This document shows, piece after piece, positions 19,517 to 28,459 of a stretch of 64,000 nucleotides of DNA; the stretch's first letter is position 1, and every line of letters starts with the position of its first letter. Origin of the DNA: Blautia liquoris (GTDB lineage Bacteria; Bacillota; Clostridia; Lachnospirales; Lachnospiraceae); NCBI RefSeq assembly GCF_015159595.1, contig NZ_CP063304.1:1054001-1118000 (forward strand). The letters run 5' to 3'. The notes below the pieces were generated by a model. The model was not told the DNA's origin and ran no database searches. It saw nothing but the letters and a program-made list of their open reading frames with translations. The translations under genes and the position numbers were made by a program.

Positions 19517-21283
19517 ATGAGTACCGGTGTCATAAAAAAAGTGGCAGGTCCGTTAGTCACCGCAACAGGGATGCAGGATGCGAACATGTTTGATGTTGTC
19601 CGAGTCAGTGAACAAAGACTGATCGGTGAAATAATAGAGATTCATGGTGACGAGGCTTCGATACAGGTATATGAGGAGACATCAGGTCTTGGGCCGGGAG
19701 AGCCAGTTGAGTCTATGGGAGTTCCACTCTCTGTTGAATTAGGACCGGGACTGATCTCAAATATATACGATGGAATTGAGAGGCCACTGGAAGAGATCAG
19801 AAAGTTAACTGGCAATAATCTGAAACGAGGGGTGGAAGTGCCATCCCTGGACCGGGAGAAAGAATGGAAATTTACTGCGGCAGTCGCTGCAGGGGATGAG
19901 GTAGAAGCAGGAGATGTCCTCGGGACAGTCGAGGAAACAGTGGTGGTTACACAAAAGATTATGGTTCCGCCCAAAATTAAAGGAATAGTGAAAGAAATCA
20001 GGGAAGGCTGTTATAAGGTTGACGATGTGATTGCAGTAATTGGCACAGAGCAGGGAGATAAGGAGTTAGCTATGATGCAGAAGTGGCCGGTACGTGTCGG
20101 AAGGCCGTATCAGAAAAAGCTGGCTCCAAACAAACCACTCGTCACAGGGCAAAGAGTCATCGATACCTTTTTTCCGATAGCGGCCGGAGGAGTTGCAGCA
20201 GTACCGGGGCCATTTGGAAGTGGTAAAACAGTAATTCAGCATCAACTTGCAAAGTGGGCAGAAGCTGACATTGTGGTCTATATCGGATGTGGCGAACGTG
20301 GAAATGAAATGACAGATGTATTAAACGAATTTCCGGAGCTCATCGATCCGAGGACAGGCGAATCTCTGATGAAAAGAACTGTTTTAATTGCAAATACGTC
20401 GGATATGCCTGTGGCGGCCCGAGAAGCTTCTATCTATACGGGAATTACCATAGCGGAATATTTCCGCGATATGGGATATTCCGTCGCACTGATGGCGGAT
20501 TCGACATCCCGCTGGGCGGAGGCCTTGAGGGAAATGTCAGGACGACTCGAAGAAATGCCCGGTGAGGAAGGATACCCGGCTTATCTGGGAAGCCGTCTTG
20601 CACAGTTTTATGAACGTGCAGGGGATGTGATCTCTCTGGGAAAGGATAATCGGGAAGGTGCGCTGACTGTAATTGGTGCCGTTTCACCTCCCGGCGGAGA
20701 TATCTCGGAACCGGTCTCTCAGGCGACACTTCGTATCGTCAAGGTATTCTGGAGCCTGGATGCAGACCTGGCAGCCGAACGTCATTTTCCCGCGGTCAAC
20801 TGGCTGAAGAGCTATTCTTTATATCTTGATGATATGGAAAAGTGGTTTAACGAGTCTGTGAAGCAGGACTGGATGAAATGTAGACAAGAGATGATGGCTC
20901 TTCTTCAGGACGAGTCAGAGCTGGATGAGATCGTTAAAATGGTAGGGATCGATGCACTCTCTCCGGCTGACAGGCTGAAGATGGAGACTTCTCGATCAAT
21001 TCGTGAGGATTTTCTGCATCAGAACTCTTTTCATGAGACGGATACTTACAGTTCCTTAAAAAAGCAGTATATGTTGATGAAACTGATCCTTGGTTATTAC
21101 AAAGAGGCAGTTGACGCTCTCGAACAGGGAGCGGAGCTTAATCCTATTATAAGTCTGCCGGTTCGTGAAGATGTCGGAAGATTTAAATATGTGCCGGAAG
21201 AAGGAATGGAATCTGAATATAATAAGATTAAGGATGAAATTCATGATCAGGCACTGAAATTGCTGCGAAAGGAGGAACTGTAA
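19517..21283 (+). CDS. ntpA: V-type ATPase catalytic subunit A
   Basis: A 588-residue nucleotide-hydrolysing subunit. The Walker A loop is [14 protein letters not shown] (about residues 233-246). The catalytic Glu and Arg regions are GCGERGNEM (about 258-266) and [18 protein letters not shown] (about 329-346). The long 'bulge' insert specific to A subunits lies between residues 115 and 185. The C-terminus is the usual helical domain. The next gene starts one base after the stop (TAAATG), so A and B are produced together for the A3B3 hexamer. Confidence 0.98.
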   Translation: MSTGVIKKVAGPLVTATGMQDANMFDVVRVSEQRLIGEIIEIHGDEASIQVYEETSGLGPGEPVESMGVPLSVELGPGLISNIYDGIERPLEEIRKLTGNNLKRGVEVPSLDREKEWKFTAAVAAGDEVEAGDVLGTVEETVVVTQKIMVPPKIKGIVKEIREGCYKVDDVIAVIGTEQGDKELAMMQKWPVRVGRPYQKKLAPNKPLVTGQRVIDTFFPIAAGGVAAVPGPFGSGKTVIQHQLAKWAEADIVVYIGCGERGNEMTDVLNEFPELIDPRTGESLMKRTVLIANTSDMPVAAREASIYTGITIAEYFRDMGYSVALMADSTSRWAEALREMSGRLEEMPGEEGYPAYLGSRLAQFYERAGDVISLGKDNREGALTVIGAVSPPGGDISEPVSQATLRIVKVFWSLDADLAAERHFPAVNWLKSYSLYLDDMEKWFNESVKQDWMKCRQEMMALLQDESELDEIVKMVGIDALSPADRLKMETSRSIREDFLHQNSFHETDTYSSLKKQYMLMKLILGYYKEAVDALEQGAELNPIISLPVREDVGRFKYVPEEGMESEYNKIKDEIHDQALKLLRKEEL

Positions 21284-22696
21284 ATGCCGAAGGAATACAA
21301 AACAATACAGGAAGTTGCCGGACCGCTTGTTCTGGTTCAGGGTGTGGATCATGTCAATTATGATGAGCTTGGAGAGATTGAGCTGGCAAATGGTGACAAG
21401 CGAAGGTGCAAAGTTTTAGAGGTTGACGGTGCGACAGCTCTTTTGCAGCTTTTTGAAAACTCTGCCGGTATTAATCTATCAAACAGCAAAGTCAGATTTT
21501 TAGGTCACTCCATGGAACTGGGAGTTTCTGCGGATATGCTGGGAAGAGTCTTTAATGGTCTGGGCAGTCCGATCGATGAGGGGCCTGAGATTTTGCCAAA
21601 AGAGCGAAGGGATATCAATGGACTTCCTATAAATCCGGCGGCGAGAAACTATCCGCAGGAATTTATTCAGACAGGGATTTCCGCCATAGATGGTCTTAAT
21701 ACGTTAGTTCGCGGACAAAAACTTCCGATCTTTTCTGCATCGGGTCTTCCGCATGCGCAACTTGCCGCGCAGATTGCCAGACAGGCAAAAGTTCTGGGGA
21801 CAGGTGAAAAATTTGCCGTTGTGTTTGCTGCGATGGGAATCACTTTTGAGGAATCCAATTTCTTTATCGAAAGTTTCAAAGAGTCTGGAGCAATTGACCG
21901 GACAGTCCTCTTTGTCAATCTGGCTAATGACCCGGCGGTGGAGCGAATCGCCACCCCCAGGATGGCACTGACAGCAGCTGAGTACTTGGCTTTTGAAAAA
22001 GGAATGCATGTTCTTGTGATTATGACTGATATCACAAATTATGCTGATGCACTGCGTGAGGTTTCTGCGGCGCGAAAAGAAGTCCCGGGAAGGAGAGGCT
22101 ATCCGGGCTATATGTATACAGATCTGGCTTCTTTATATGAGCGCGCCGGACGTCAGAAAGGAAAGGAAGGTTCGATCACGATGATTCCGATTCTGACAAT
22201 GCCCGAGGATGACAAAACGCATCCGATTCCTGACTTGACAGGGTATATCACAGAAGGACAGATTATTCTGAGCCGTGATTTATATCATAAAGGTATCATT
22301 CCACCCATTGATGTTCTTCCCTCTTTGTCGCGTCTGAAAGATAAAGGAATCGGAGAGGGAAGAACCAGAGCGGATCATTCCGATACTATGAATCAGTTAT
22401 TTGCAGCATATGCCCGTGGAAAAGATGCCAAAGAATTGATGGTGATTCTGGGAGAGGCGGCACTCTCCAACATGGATCTGTTATACGCGCGATTTGCCGA
22501 TGCATTTGAAAGGGAATATCTAAATCAAGGTTATCGCACAAAGCGCAGTATCGATGAGACACTTGATATTGGGTGGAAGTTGCTTGGAATGCTTCCAAAG
22601 GGTGAACTAAAACGAATTAATGAAAAGTTTTTGGATCAATATTATGATACCAGGGTCAAAAGGTCCTGCGTTTCATGCTTGCATGAAAAAGCATGA
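21284..22696 (+). CDS. ntpB: V-type ATPase subunit B, C-terminus altered by a mobile element
   Basis: A 470-residue non-catalytic partner of subunit A. Typical blocks are [32 protein letters not shown] and [17 protein letters not shown]. The last genuine residues are [10 protein letters not shown]. From about 22,651 the frame runs into a 179-bp repeat element and adds [13 protein letters not shown] before a stop inside the element. Removing the element and one 12-bp direct repeat restores DQYYDTR followed by TGA (now 22846-22848), only 6 nt before the ntpD start. The tail may be tolerated because the C-terminus lies at the membrane-facing end of the hexamer; this is inference. Confidence 0.97.
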   Translation: MPKEYKTIQEVAGPLVLVQGVDHVNYDELGEIELANGDKRRCKVLEVDGATALLQLFENSAGINLSNSKVRFLGHSMELGVSADMLGRVFNGLGSPIDEGPEILPKERRDINGLPINPAARNYPQEFIQTGISAIDGLNTLVRGQKLPIFSASGLPHAQLAAQIARQAKVLGTGEKFAVVFAAMGITFEESNFFIESFKESGAIDRTVLFVNLANDPAVERIATPRMALTAAEYLAFEKGMHVLVIMTDITNYADALREVSAARKEVPGRRGYPGYMYTDLASLYERAGRQKGKEGSITMIPILTMPEDDKTHPIPDLTGYITEGQIILSRDLYHKGIIPPIDVLPSLSRLKDKGIGEGRTRADHSDTMNQLFAAYARGKDAKELMVILGEAALSNMDLLYARFADAFEREYLNQGYRTKRSIDETLDIGWKLLGMLPKGELKRINEKFLDQYYDTRVKRSCVSCLHEKA

Positions 22697-22829
22697 CCTT
22701 GGGACCCGAACAAACATGAGAAAGCAACCCGATTAGGGTGTATTTCGAATGTTTGTAGGATTACGTGAGCACAAAGTGCGGAGTAATCCGTGTATCATAT
22801 GGGGTCAAATTACTTTTGACCCCAACATC
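22651..22829 (+). repeat. MITE-like element, full length (copy B)
   Basis: A 179-bp element running from CAGGGTCAAAAGG to CTTTTGACCCCAACATC. Terminal inverted repeats are GGGTCAAAAG and CTTTTGACCC. It is flanked by a 12-bp direct repeat ATATTATGATAC (22639-22650 and 22830-22841), the likely target duplication. Inside are a long first hairpin centred on TTCATGC/GCATGAA (about 22671-22687), an ACAAACAT/ATGTTTGT stem, and a GGATTAC/GTAATCC stem (22758-22789). No protein-coding capacity. It is inserted at the 3' end of ntpB and separates it from ntpD. Confidence 0.88.
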
Positions 22830-22854
22830 ATATTATGATACGAGGTGAGGTCAT

Positions 22855-23532
22855 ATGGCAAAAACCCAGGTAAATCCGACCAGAATGGAATTGACAAGAC
22901 AAAAGAAGAAACTGAGTACCGCGAATCGAGGCTATAAACTTCTCAAAGACAAACGGGATGAATTAATGCGTCAGTTTCTGATCTTAGTCAAAGAAAATAT
23001 GGAGCTCCGGAATCAGGTGGAGGCGGGAATAAAAAGAGCGAATACTAATTTTGTAATTGCCGGCTCTGCGATGTCAAAGGAAGCACTTCACACTGCATTG
23101 ATGTCACCGAAGCAAGAGATATCGCTTGCGGCTGACAGGAAAAATATCATGAGTGTCGACGTTCCCGTGTTTCACTATGAAACACGAAGAGCAGACAGTA
23201 ATGATATCTATTCCTATGGTTATGCATTTACATCCGGAGATCTTGACGATGCAGTGAAATCTCTTGCAGATGTATTTCCCAAGATGATAAATCTGGCAGA
23301 AAAAGAAAAAACCTGTCAGTTGATAGCTGCTGAAATTGAGAAAACAAGAAGACGCGTAAATGCTCTGGAACATATTATCATTCCTGGGACGCTGGAAAAT
23401 ATAAGGTACATCTCAATGAAACTTGATGAGAATGAGAGAAGCTCTCAGGTTAGGTTGTTAAAGGTCAAAGATATGATGCTTGAAGACACGCATCATTATC
23501 GGGAAAAACAGAGTGCAGAGAGGGGGAAATGA
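22855..23532 (+). CDS. ntpD: V-type ATPase subunit D
   Basis: A 225-residue central rotor shaft, two long antiparallel helices (about residues 5-70 and 140-205). The family start is NPTRMELTRQKKKLSTANRGYKLLKDKRDELMR (residues about 7-39; key residues are the NPTR and GYKLLKDKRDEL blocks), and the second helix has TRRRVNALEHIIIPGT. The ATG follows GAGGTGAGG. In the reconstructed pre-insertion state its ribosome site would overlap the ntpB stop codon. Confidence 0.96.
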   Translation: MAKTQVNPTRMELTRQKKKLSTANRGYKLLKDKRDELMRQFLILVKENMELRNQVEAGIKRANTNFVIAGSAMSKEALHTALMSPKQEISLAADRKNIMSVDVPVFHYETRRADSNDIYSYGYAFTSGDLDDAVKSLADVFPKMINLAEKEKTCQLIAAEIEKTRRRVNALEHIIIPGTLENIRYISMKLDENERSSQVRLLKVKDMMLEDTHHYREKQSAERGK

Positions 23533-25614
23533 TTGGAATTATTACGTAAACTTACACACCCGCCAAGGGAATTCACACCAATACCATTCTGGTTTTTAAA
23601 CGGTGATTTAGATGATCATGAAATAGAACGTCAGCTGCAGGATTTCTCTGATAAGGGTGTCAATGCAGTCGTCCTTCATCCGAGAATGGGGCTGGCGAAA
23701 AGAGTTGAATATCTGAGTGACACTTATTTTCACTATATTCGGACAGCGGTGGAAACTGCAGCTCGTCTGGAAATGAAGGTTGTCTTGTATGATGAGGGAA
23801 TGTACCCATCCGGCTCGGCAGGAGGAAAGGTAGTTGAAAACCATCCGCAACTTGCAAGCGAGGGCATCGCACTTGTTTCAAGACCCAGACAGGGTGATGA
23901 ATTACTGGCTTATGATGAGAAAGAGTATCTGGTTGCGCGAAAGAGCAGGGGCACGATCCGAGGTCTTCACTGGGGTGAGGATGACGGAGAAGCCAATGCG
24001 CCGCCAAGTGCAGATATCTTAAATCCGAAAGCAGTCGATAGATTCCTTATGTTGACTCATGAAGCATACTATAGAGAGTTGAAACTCTATTTTGGCAATA
24101 CGGTGATTGGGTTTTTCACCGATGAACCCAGTATTCTGGGAAGAAATCATGAAAAAGACCTGTTCCCATGGACGCATGGATTTGCATCAGATTTTGTAAG
24201 TGCGGGTGGGAATCTTGCCAATCTCATAGAGATGTTTCACGGTGGAAAAAATCAAGATACGATTTTATATGATCGATTAATTCTGGAACGAGAGGGAGAT
24301 GTCTATTACAAAAAGCTTTCACTTTGGTGCGAAAAACATGGGATTTCGCTGATGGGACATCCGCATCAAAGCGATGATATTGAGGTCGAAAAGTATTTTC
24401 ATATACCGGGACAAGATTTGGTACTAAGAATGTTTGGACCCGAAACAGGAGGTACAACCGGTATAAATTCCACAATGGCAAAATGCAGTGCAGATGCAGC
24501 TCGAATCATGGGACGCAGAAGAAATTCGAATGAGTGCTTTGGTGCATGCAATAAGGATGGCAATCCCTGGCAGATGTCGGGTCAGGATCTCAAGTGGTAT
24601 ATTGACTGGCTTGCCGTGCGGGGTGTAAATCTGTTTATCCCTCACGCATTTTATTATAGTATCGAAGGAAAGAGAAAGGAAGAGCGTCCGCCGGACGTCG
24701 GTCCGCACAATATCTGGTGGAAATACTATGAAAAATGGTCGACCTATATGAAACGTCTCTCTTTTTTGATGACAGACTGCGATATGTACGCTTCGACAGC
24801 AGTCCTGTGCCATAACCGGGACTTAAGACCAGAAGATGTAAAACCATTATTCGAACACCAAATCGGCTTCCAGTACCTGCCTGACAGTGTCTGGTGCGAC
24901 TGCAAGGTGACTCAGGATGGTCTTTGGTATCATGATCACTACTATCCGTTTGTGGCAGGAGATATCTCCCAGTTTAAAAAAGTGGTGAACCCGCAGAAAC
25001 CAAAATATCTGACTTGGCCAAATAAAGCATGTGACTGTTTCTGTAATCCTCCCTGTCCAAATCTGAGAGTGGCACACTTTAATCGCTTGGGAACAGAGTG
25101 CTGGCTTCTGGTAAATGAAGGAGATCAGGCAATAGAGACACGGCTGACACTACCGACGGTTCAGTCAGTCGCAAGTTATGATCTCTGGAACGGTAAACTG
25201 GCAAAAGTAGATAATTTTCTAAACCTTCCTGTCTGCGGCAGCCTCTTGCTGTTTGCATGCAAGGATTCAAAGTATCAGGATCTCCCGGATAAAATTGAGA
25301 ATATGATTACCTTGAAACCTGATTTTGTTTTGGAAAAAGAAGATGAGGCAAACGTCATAAAAACATATCATGCAAAACTTGAGATAACCGACGACGAGCT
25401 GGATCACGATCAAATTAAGATATGTATTCATGCAAAGGAAATGGCCACGTTGACAGTAAACGGCGAATTTGTTGATGTGGGTTTCTGGCCCCCGCAGGAA
25501 TTCGAGATAAAAGAATACCTTCATAAAGGTTCGAATCATCTTAACATTCAAGTAACCGGATCTCTGGCCAATCTCTATGGGAAAAGACCAGTCTGGTATG
25601 GGATAAAACAGTAA
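23533..25614 (+). CDS. Putative glycoside hydrolase, GH106 (alpha-L-rhamnosidase)-like TIM barrel
   Basis: A 693-residue protein without a signal peptide. The N-terminal half resembles the catalytic TIM barrel of GH106-like proteins: PFWFLNGDLDDHEIERQ (residues 18-34), LYDEGMYPSGSAGG (about 85-98), GFFTDEPSILGRN, and NECFGACNKD followed by WYIDWLAVRGVNLFIPHAFYY (about 357-377). A C-terminal beta-sandwich (about 600-690) ends in GKRPVWYGIK. It seems to start at TTG 23533, directly after the ntpD stop, with GGGGG placed 6 nt upstream. The coupling to a V-ATPase operon is unusual. Activity and substrate are not certain; residues acting as acid/base cannot be assigned safely. Confidence 0.7.
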   Translation: MELLRKLTHPPREFTPIPFWFLNGDLDDHEIERQLQDFSDKGVNAVVLHPRMGLAKRVEYLSDTYFHYIRTAVETAARLEMKVVLYDEGMYPSGSAGGKVVENHPQLASEGIALVSRPRQGDELLAYDEKEYLVARKSRGTIRGLHWGEDDGEANAPPSADILNPKAVDRFLMLTHEAYYRELKLYFGNTVIGFFTDEPSILGRNHEKDLFPWTHGFASDFVSAGGNLANLIEMFHGGKNQDTILYDRLILEREGDVYYKKLSLWCEKHGISLMGHPHQSDDIEVEKYFHIPGQDLVLRMFGPETGGTTGINSTMAKCSADAARIMGRRRNSNECFGACNKDGNPWQMSGQDLKWYIDWLAVRGVNLFIPHAFYYSIEGKRKEERPPDVGPHNIWWKYYEKWSTYMKRLSFLMTDCDMYASTAVLCHNRDLRPEDVKPLFEHQIGFQYLPDSVWCDCKVTQDGLWYHDHYYPFVAGDISQFKKVVNPQKPKYLTWPNKACDCFCNPPCPNLRVAHFNRLGTECWLLVNEGDQAIETRLTLPTVQSVASYDLWNGKLAKVDNFLNLPVCGSLLLFACKDSKYQDLPDKIENMITLKPDFVLEKEDEANVIKTYHAKLEITDDELDHDQIKICIHAKEMATLTVNGEFVDVGFWPPQEFEIKEYLHKGSNHLNIQVTGSLANLYGKRPVWYGIKQ

Positions 25615-25643
25615 AAGCAAAACTGATAAATTGTACATGAAAG

Positions 25644-25693
25644 AGGACAAAATGTAAATGAGATTACTCATGGCTACATTTTGTCCTCCTTTT
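25644..25693 (+). terminator. Terminator after the glycosidase gene
   Basis: AGGACAAAATGTA (25644-25656) pairs perfectly with TACATTTTGTCCT (25675-25687), with an inner ATGAG/CTCAT stem, followed by CCTTTT. It likely ends the V-ATPase/glycosidase transcript and can fold on both strands. Confidence 0.75.
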
Positions 25694-25831
25694 GTGCCTT
25701 TTGCCACTTCAGAAATCATCAAGATCAGATATACATATTACAATCAGAAGGCAATGATCTGACAGATAGATGACAATAGACGGAGAACAGAGGATTGATT
25801 GCCTGTAGTTTGAAAGAAGGAGGAAAATGAT

Positions 25832-27487
25832 ATGGGGACAAGGTTATCTTTCAAAAATGGTATGATGTTATTGGCAGCAGGAACAGCTGCGGCAGGCTTG
25901 CTTGTGGGATGTGGGGAAAAGGAGGAGACGCCGGTCGGCACAGGCGATAGTTCAAAAACGAAAACACAAAGGGAAGAATCGGCTCCATCTAAATCTGAAG
26001 AAGTCAGTTATCCGGTAAAAGGTGCTGGAAATTTCACTTATGGGATGGAGCTTACAGGAGCATGGAGTGACCGTTATGATTCATTTGACAAGCTTCCTTT
26101 AGGTCAGGAACTTGAAAAACGCACTGGTTTTGACTTGGATATGGTTCACGTGGAGAACAAAGAGGCCATGAACCTTTTGTTGGCGTCGGGAGAGCTTCCA
26201 GATGCAATTGGATATAATTTTCAACTGAATTATACGGGTGATGAGTCAAAAGCAATTCAAGATGGACTGATTTATCCGATGAGCGAAGAATTTGTAAAAA
26301 AGAATGCGCCCGATTACTGGAAAGCTATCAGCGAAAATCCGGAGATTTTAAAACAAGTCAAAACACCCGAAGGTGATATTTATGGTTTTGCGTTTATACT
26401 GGGAGACGAGATCCTAAAAGGTGGATATGGGATGCTTGTGAGAGATGACTGGTGCAGGGAACTGGGGATTGAGCTTCCTGAAACACCCGATGAATTTTAC
26501 GATATGCTTGAAGCTTTTAAAGACAAAAAGGGTGCTGAGGTTCCATTATGCATCAGAAGTGAGACACTAATTGAAATGCTTCAGAGAGGTGTTATAACTT
26601 CTCCCTTTCATCTTGTCTGTGCGGATAATTATGTCGATGATGGAAAAGTGGTCATCGGATATGAGCAGCCGGAATTTAAAGATGTACTGACATGGCTGAA
26701 TCAACTATATTCTGAGGGGCTCCTAGATCCAAACTTTTCCACAGTGGACAGCGATACGGTAGAAGCAAATATACTGACCGGAAAGTCTGGCGCTTCGTCG
26801 GGTACTGCAGGTAGTTTTATGGGAAATCTGCTTTCCACAAACAGAGAGGATAAGAATTATTCTCTTGCCGGAATCAAGAATCTTGTGGGCACAAAAGGCG
26901 ATACGCCAAAGTATGGGCATTATAATACAGATGTGGTAGGCGCTGTCAACGTGATCACTACAGCTTGTAAAGATCCGGAAACAGTAGCAAAATATTTTAA
27001 CTTTGGATATACAAAAGAGGGTCATATGTTATATAACTTTGGAATTGAAGGAAAAAGCTATGAGATGGTTGATGGCAAACCGAAATTCACAGATCTCATC
27101 CTCAAAAATCCGGACGGTTTGACTGCTCAGCAGGCTCTTTCAGAATATGAGCTGGCATATGGTAATGGTCCCTTTGTCCAAGATAAGGATTATTTGCTTC
27201 AATATTATCAGGATGATCGGCAAAAAGACGCTCTGAAAAAATGGGGCGACAATAACGCCAAAGATTATAAAATGCCAAAAATTACGATAAATGCCGAAAG
27301 CGCCGGAGAATATTCCAGTCTGTTAAGTGAACTTATAACATATCGTGATGAAATGATCATTAAATATGTCCGCGGTGAAGAATCTTTGGATGGGTTTGAT
27401 ACTTATCTTGATACGTTAAAGTCGATGGGAATTGACAAAGTTCAGGAAATACTTCAGAATGCAGTTGACGAGTATTATCATCGTTGA
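25832..27487 (+). CDS. LplA-like extracellular solute-binding lipoprotein
   Basis: A 551-residue lipoprotein. The signal peptide ends in the lipobox LLVGC with Cys27, followed by an acidic and Ser/Thr-rich linker (residues 28-60). The binding fold has the large-type layout of LplA/YtcQ proteins, which serve importers of oligosaccharides together with LplB- and YtcP-type permeases. The ATG is about 8 nt after AAGGAGG. No permease gene is near, so it is either an orphan or uses permeases encoded elsewhere. Following a GH106-like gene, it may bind the matching oligosaccharide, but this is inference. No clear promoter was seen in the 217 bp upstream beyond the terminator. Confidence 0.85.
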   Translation: MGTRLSFKNGMMLLAAGTAAAGLLVGCGEKEETPVGTGDSSKTKTQREESAPSKSEEVSYPVKGAGNFTYGMELTGAWSDRYDSFDKLPLGQELEKRTGFDLDMVHVENKEAMNLLLASGELPDAIGYNFQLNYTGDESKAIQDGLIYPMSEEFVKKNAPDYWKAISENPEILKQVKTPEGDIYGFAFILGDEILKGGYGMLVRDDWCRELGIELPETPDEFYDMLEAFKDKKGAEVPLCIRSETLIEMLQRGVITSPFHLVCADNYVDDGKVVIGYEQPEFKDVLTWLNQLYSEGLLDPNFSTVDSDTVEANILTGKSGASSGTAGSFMGNLLSTNREDKNYSLAGIKNLVGTKGDTPKYGHYNTDVVGAVNVITTACKDPETVAKYFNFGYTKEGHMLYNFGIEGKSYEMVDGKPKFTDLILKNPDGLTAQQALSEYELAYGNGPFVQDKDYLLQYYQDDRQKDALKKWGDNNAKDYKMPKITINAESAGEYSSLLSELITYRDEMIIKYVRGEESLDGFDTYLDTLKSMGIDKVQEILQNAVDEYYHR

Positions 27488-27509
27488 TGGATCAAAAAGA
27501 ATAGAAGAA

Positions 27510-27538
27510 AAGAGAAGAACAAGCCTTGTTCTTCTCTT
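27510..27538 (+). terminator. Terminator-like perfect hairpin after the binding protein
   Basis: AAGAGAAGAACAA (27510-27522) and TTGTTCTTCTCTT (27526-27538) form a 13-bp stem with a 3-nt loop, ending in CTT-ATATCTT. It lies between convergent genes and can serve both strands. Confidence 0.7.
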
Positions 27539-27564
27539 ATATCTTACATTACAGACAATTATAT

Positions 27565-27664
27565 GATGTTGGGGTCAAAAGTAATTTGCCCCCTATGATA
27601 CACGGATTCCAAGGTCATGCTTTTTCATGCGAGCATGAAACGCAGGACATTTTGACCCTGGTAT
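27565..27664 (-). repeat. MITE-like element, internally deleted (copy C)
   Basis: A 100-bp version in reverse orientation. It keeps both ends (GATGTTGGGGTCAAAAG and TTTTGACCCTG on the plus strand) but lacks about 79 bp of the middle, joined at CACGGATT|CCAAGGTC. CAATTATAT is repeated on both sides (27556-27564 and 27665-27673), a likely target duplication. The repeat contains the stop codon of the DtxR/MntR-type gene (27668-27670). Confidence 0.82.
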
Positions 27665-27667
27665 CAA

Positions 27668-28057
27668 TTATATTTCTGTATTTTCCAATAAGTTATGTTC
27701 TTTAATATATTTTTTTACTGCAGCGAAACTTTCGGTACTGATTACATGTTCGATCCGGCATGCATCCTCTGCAGCTATTTTGGGATTAACGCCCATCTTC
27801 TCCAGAATCTGGGAGATGATTGTATGTCGTTCATAGATCTTTGCGGCAATTGTAAGACCTGATGGAGTCAGTTTGATATGTCCTTCGTCATCTACCGTGA
27901 TGTTGCCGTTCTCCCTTAGGTGTTTCATCGCAACACTGACGCTGGGCTTTGAATAGCCAAGCTCTGTGGCAATGTCGATCGAGCGGACAGAGGGCTGTCG
28001 TTGGCTTAGAATTAATATAGTTTCCAGATAATCTTCTGCAGATTCATGTACTTTCAA
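27668..28057 (-). CDS. DtxR/MntR-family metal-dependent regulator
   Basis: A 129-residue repressor of the manganese/iron-sensing family. The N-terminal winged helix reads SAEDYLETILILSQ and SVRSIDIATELGYSKPSVSVAMKHLRENG (about residues 5-52), and the dimerisation and metal domain contains ERHTIISQILEKMGV, EDACRIEHVIS (about residues 75-110) with the metal-binding His/Glu pattern of MntR. It lacks the SH3-like third domain, as MntR does. The start follows AAGGAGG-like GGAGGCC. It is divergent from the CapA-like gene. Regulated targets, probably a Mn2+ or Fe2+ importer, are not in this window. Confidence 0.9.
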   Translation of the reverse strand: MKVHESAEDYLETILILSQRQPSVRSIDIATELGYSKPSVSVAMKHLRENGNITVDDEGHIKLTPSGLTIAAKIYERHTIISQILEKMGVNPKIAAEDACRIEHVISTESFAAVKKYIKEHNLLENTEI

Positions 28058-28154
28058 GGGAGGCCTCCTTCCTTTCGTGACAAATCGTAGTTTAAGTTCA
28101 ATATAAATCCCTATATTTTATGATAACACATAAGGTCCGGGCGGGCAAGTTTTA

Positions 28155-28183
28155 TTGTACACAATGCAAAAGCATGGTACAAT
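28155..28183 (+). promoter_or_regulatory. Promoter of the CapA-Bce two-component operon
   Basis: TTGTAC at 28155-28160, 17 bp, TACAAT at 28178-28183. The transcript would start at about 28190, exactly where a MITE-like element begins, so the whole element would be transcribed as a leader of the capA-like mRNA. The gap 28058-28459 otherwise holds only that element and one more hairpin. Confidence 0.6.
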
Positions 28184-28197
28184 TGATTTGATGGTAC

Positions 28198-28376
28198 CAG
28201 GGTCAAAAGGTCATGCTTTTCATGCTTGCATGAAAAAGCATGACTTTGGGACCCGCACAAACATGAGAAAGCAACCCGATTAGGGTGTATTTCGAATGTT
28301 TGTAGGATTACGTGAGCACAAAGTGCGGAGTAATCCGTGTATCATAGGGGTCAAATTACTTTTGACCCCTACATCA
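28198..28376 (+). repeat. MITE-like element, full length (copy D)
   Basis: 179 bp, same orientation as the downstream gene, from CAGGGTCAAAAGG to CTTTTGACCCCTACA. TGATGGTAC is duplicated at 28189-28197 and 28377-28385. It differs from copy B at only a few positions (for example GGTCATGCTTTTCATG near the start and TAGGGG near the end). It lies between a promoter and the capA-like gene. Confidence 0.88.
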
Positions 28377-28387
28377 TGATGGTACTA

Positions 28388-28422
28388 AGATTGTGAGAGC
28401 TCGAAGAGCGTAACAATCTGTG
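28388..28422 (+). promoter_or_regulatory. Leader hairpin with element-like architecture
   Basis: AGATTGT (28388-28394) pairs with ACAATCT (28413-28419), enclosing GAGAGCTCGAAGAGCGTA with an inner GCTC-GAA-GAGC stem, and followed by GTG. The layout matches the GGATTAC...GTAATCC-GTG hairpin inside the MITE-like element and another at 31461, with different stem sequences that still pair. It lies 38 nt before the capA-like start. Confidence 0.6.
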
Positions 28423-28459
28423 TATAAATTTTCACACGAAAGATGAGAGGGTTATTTTT

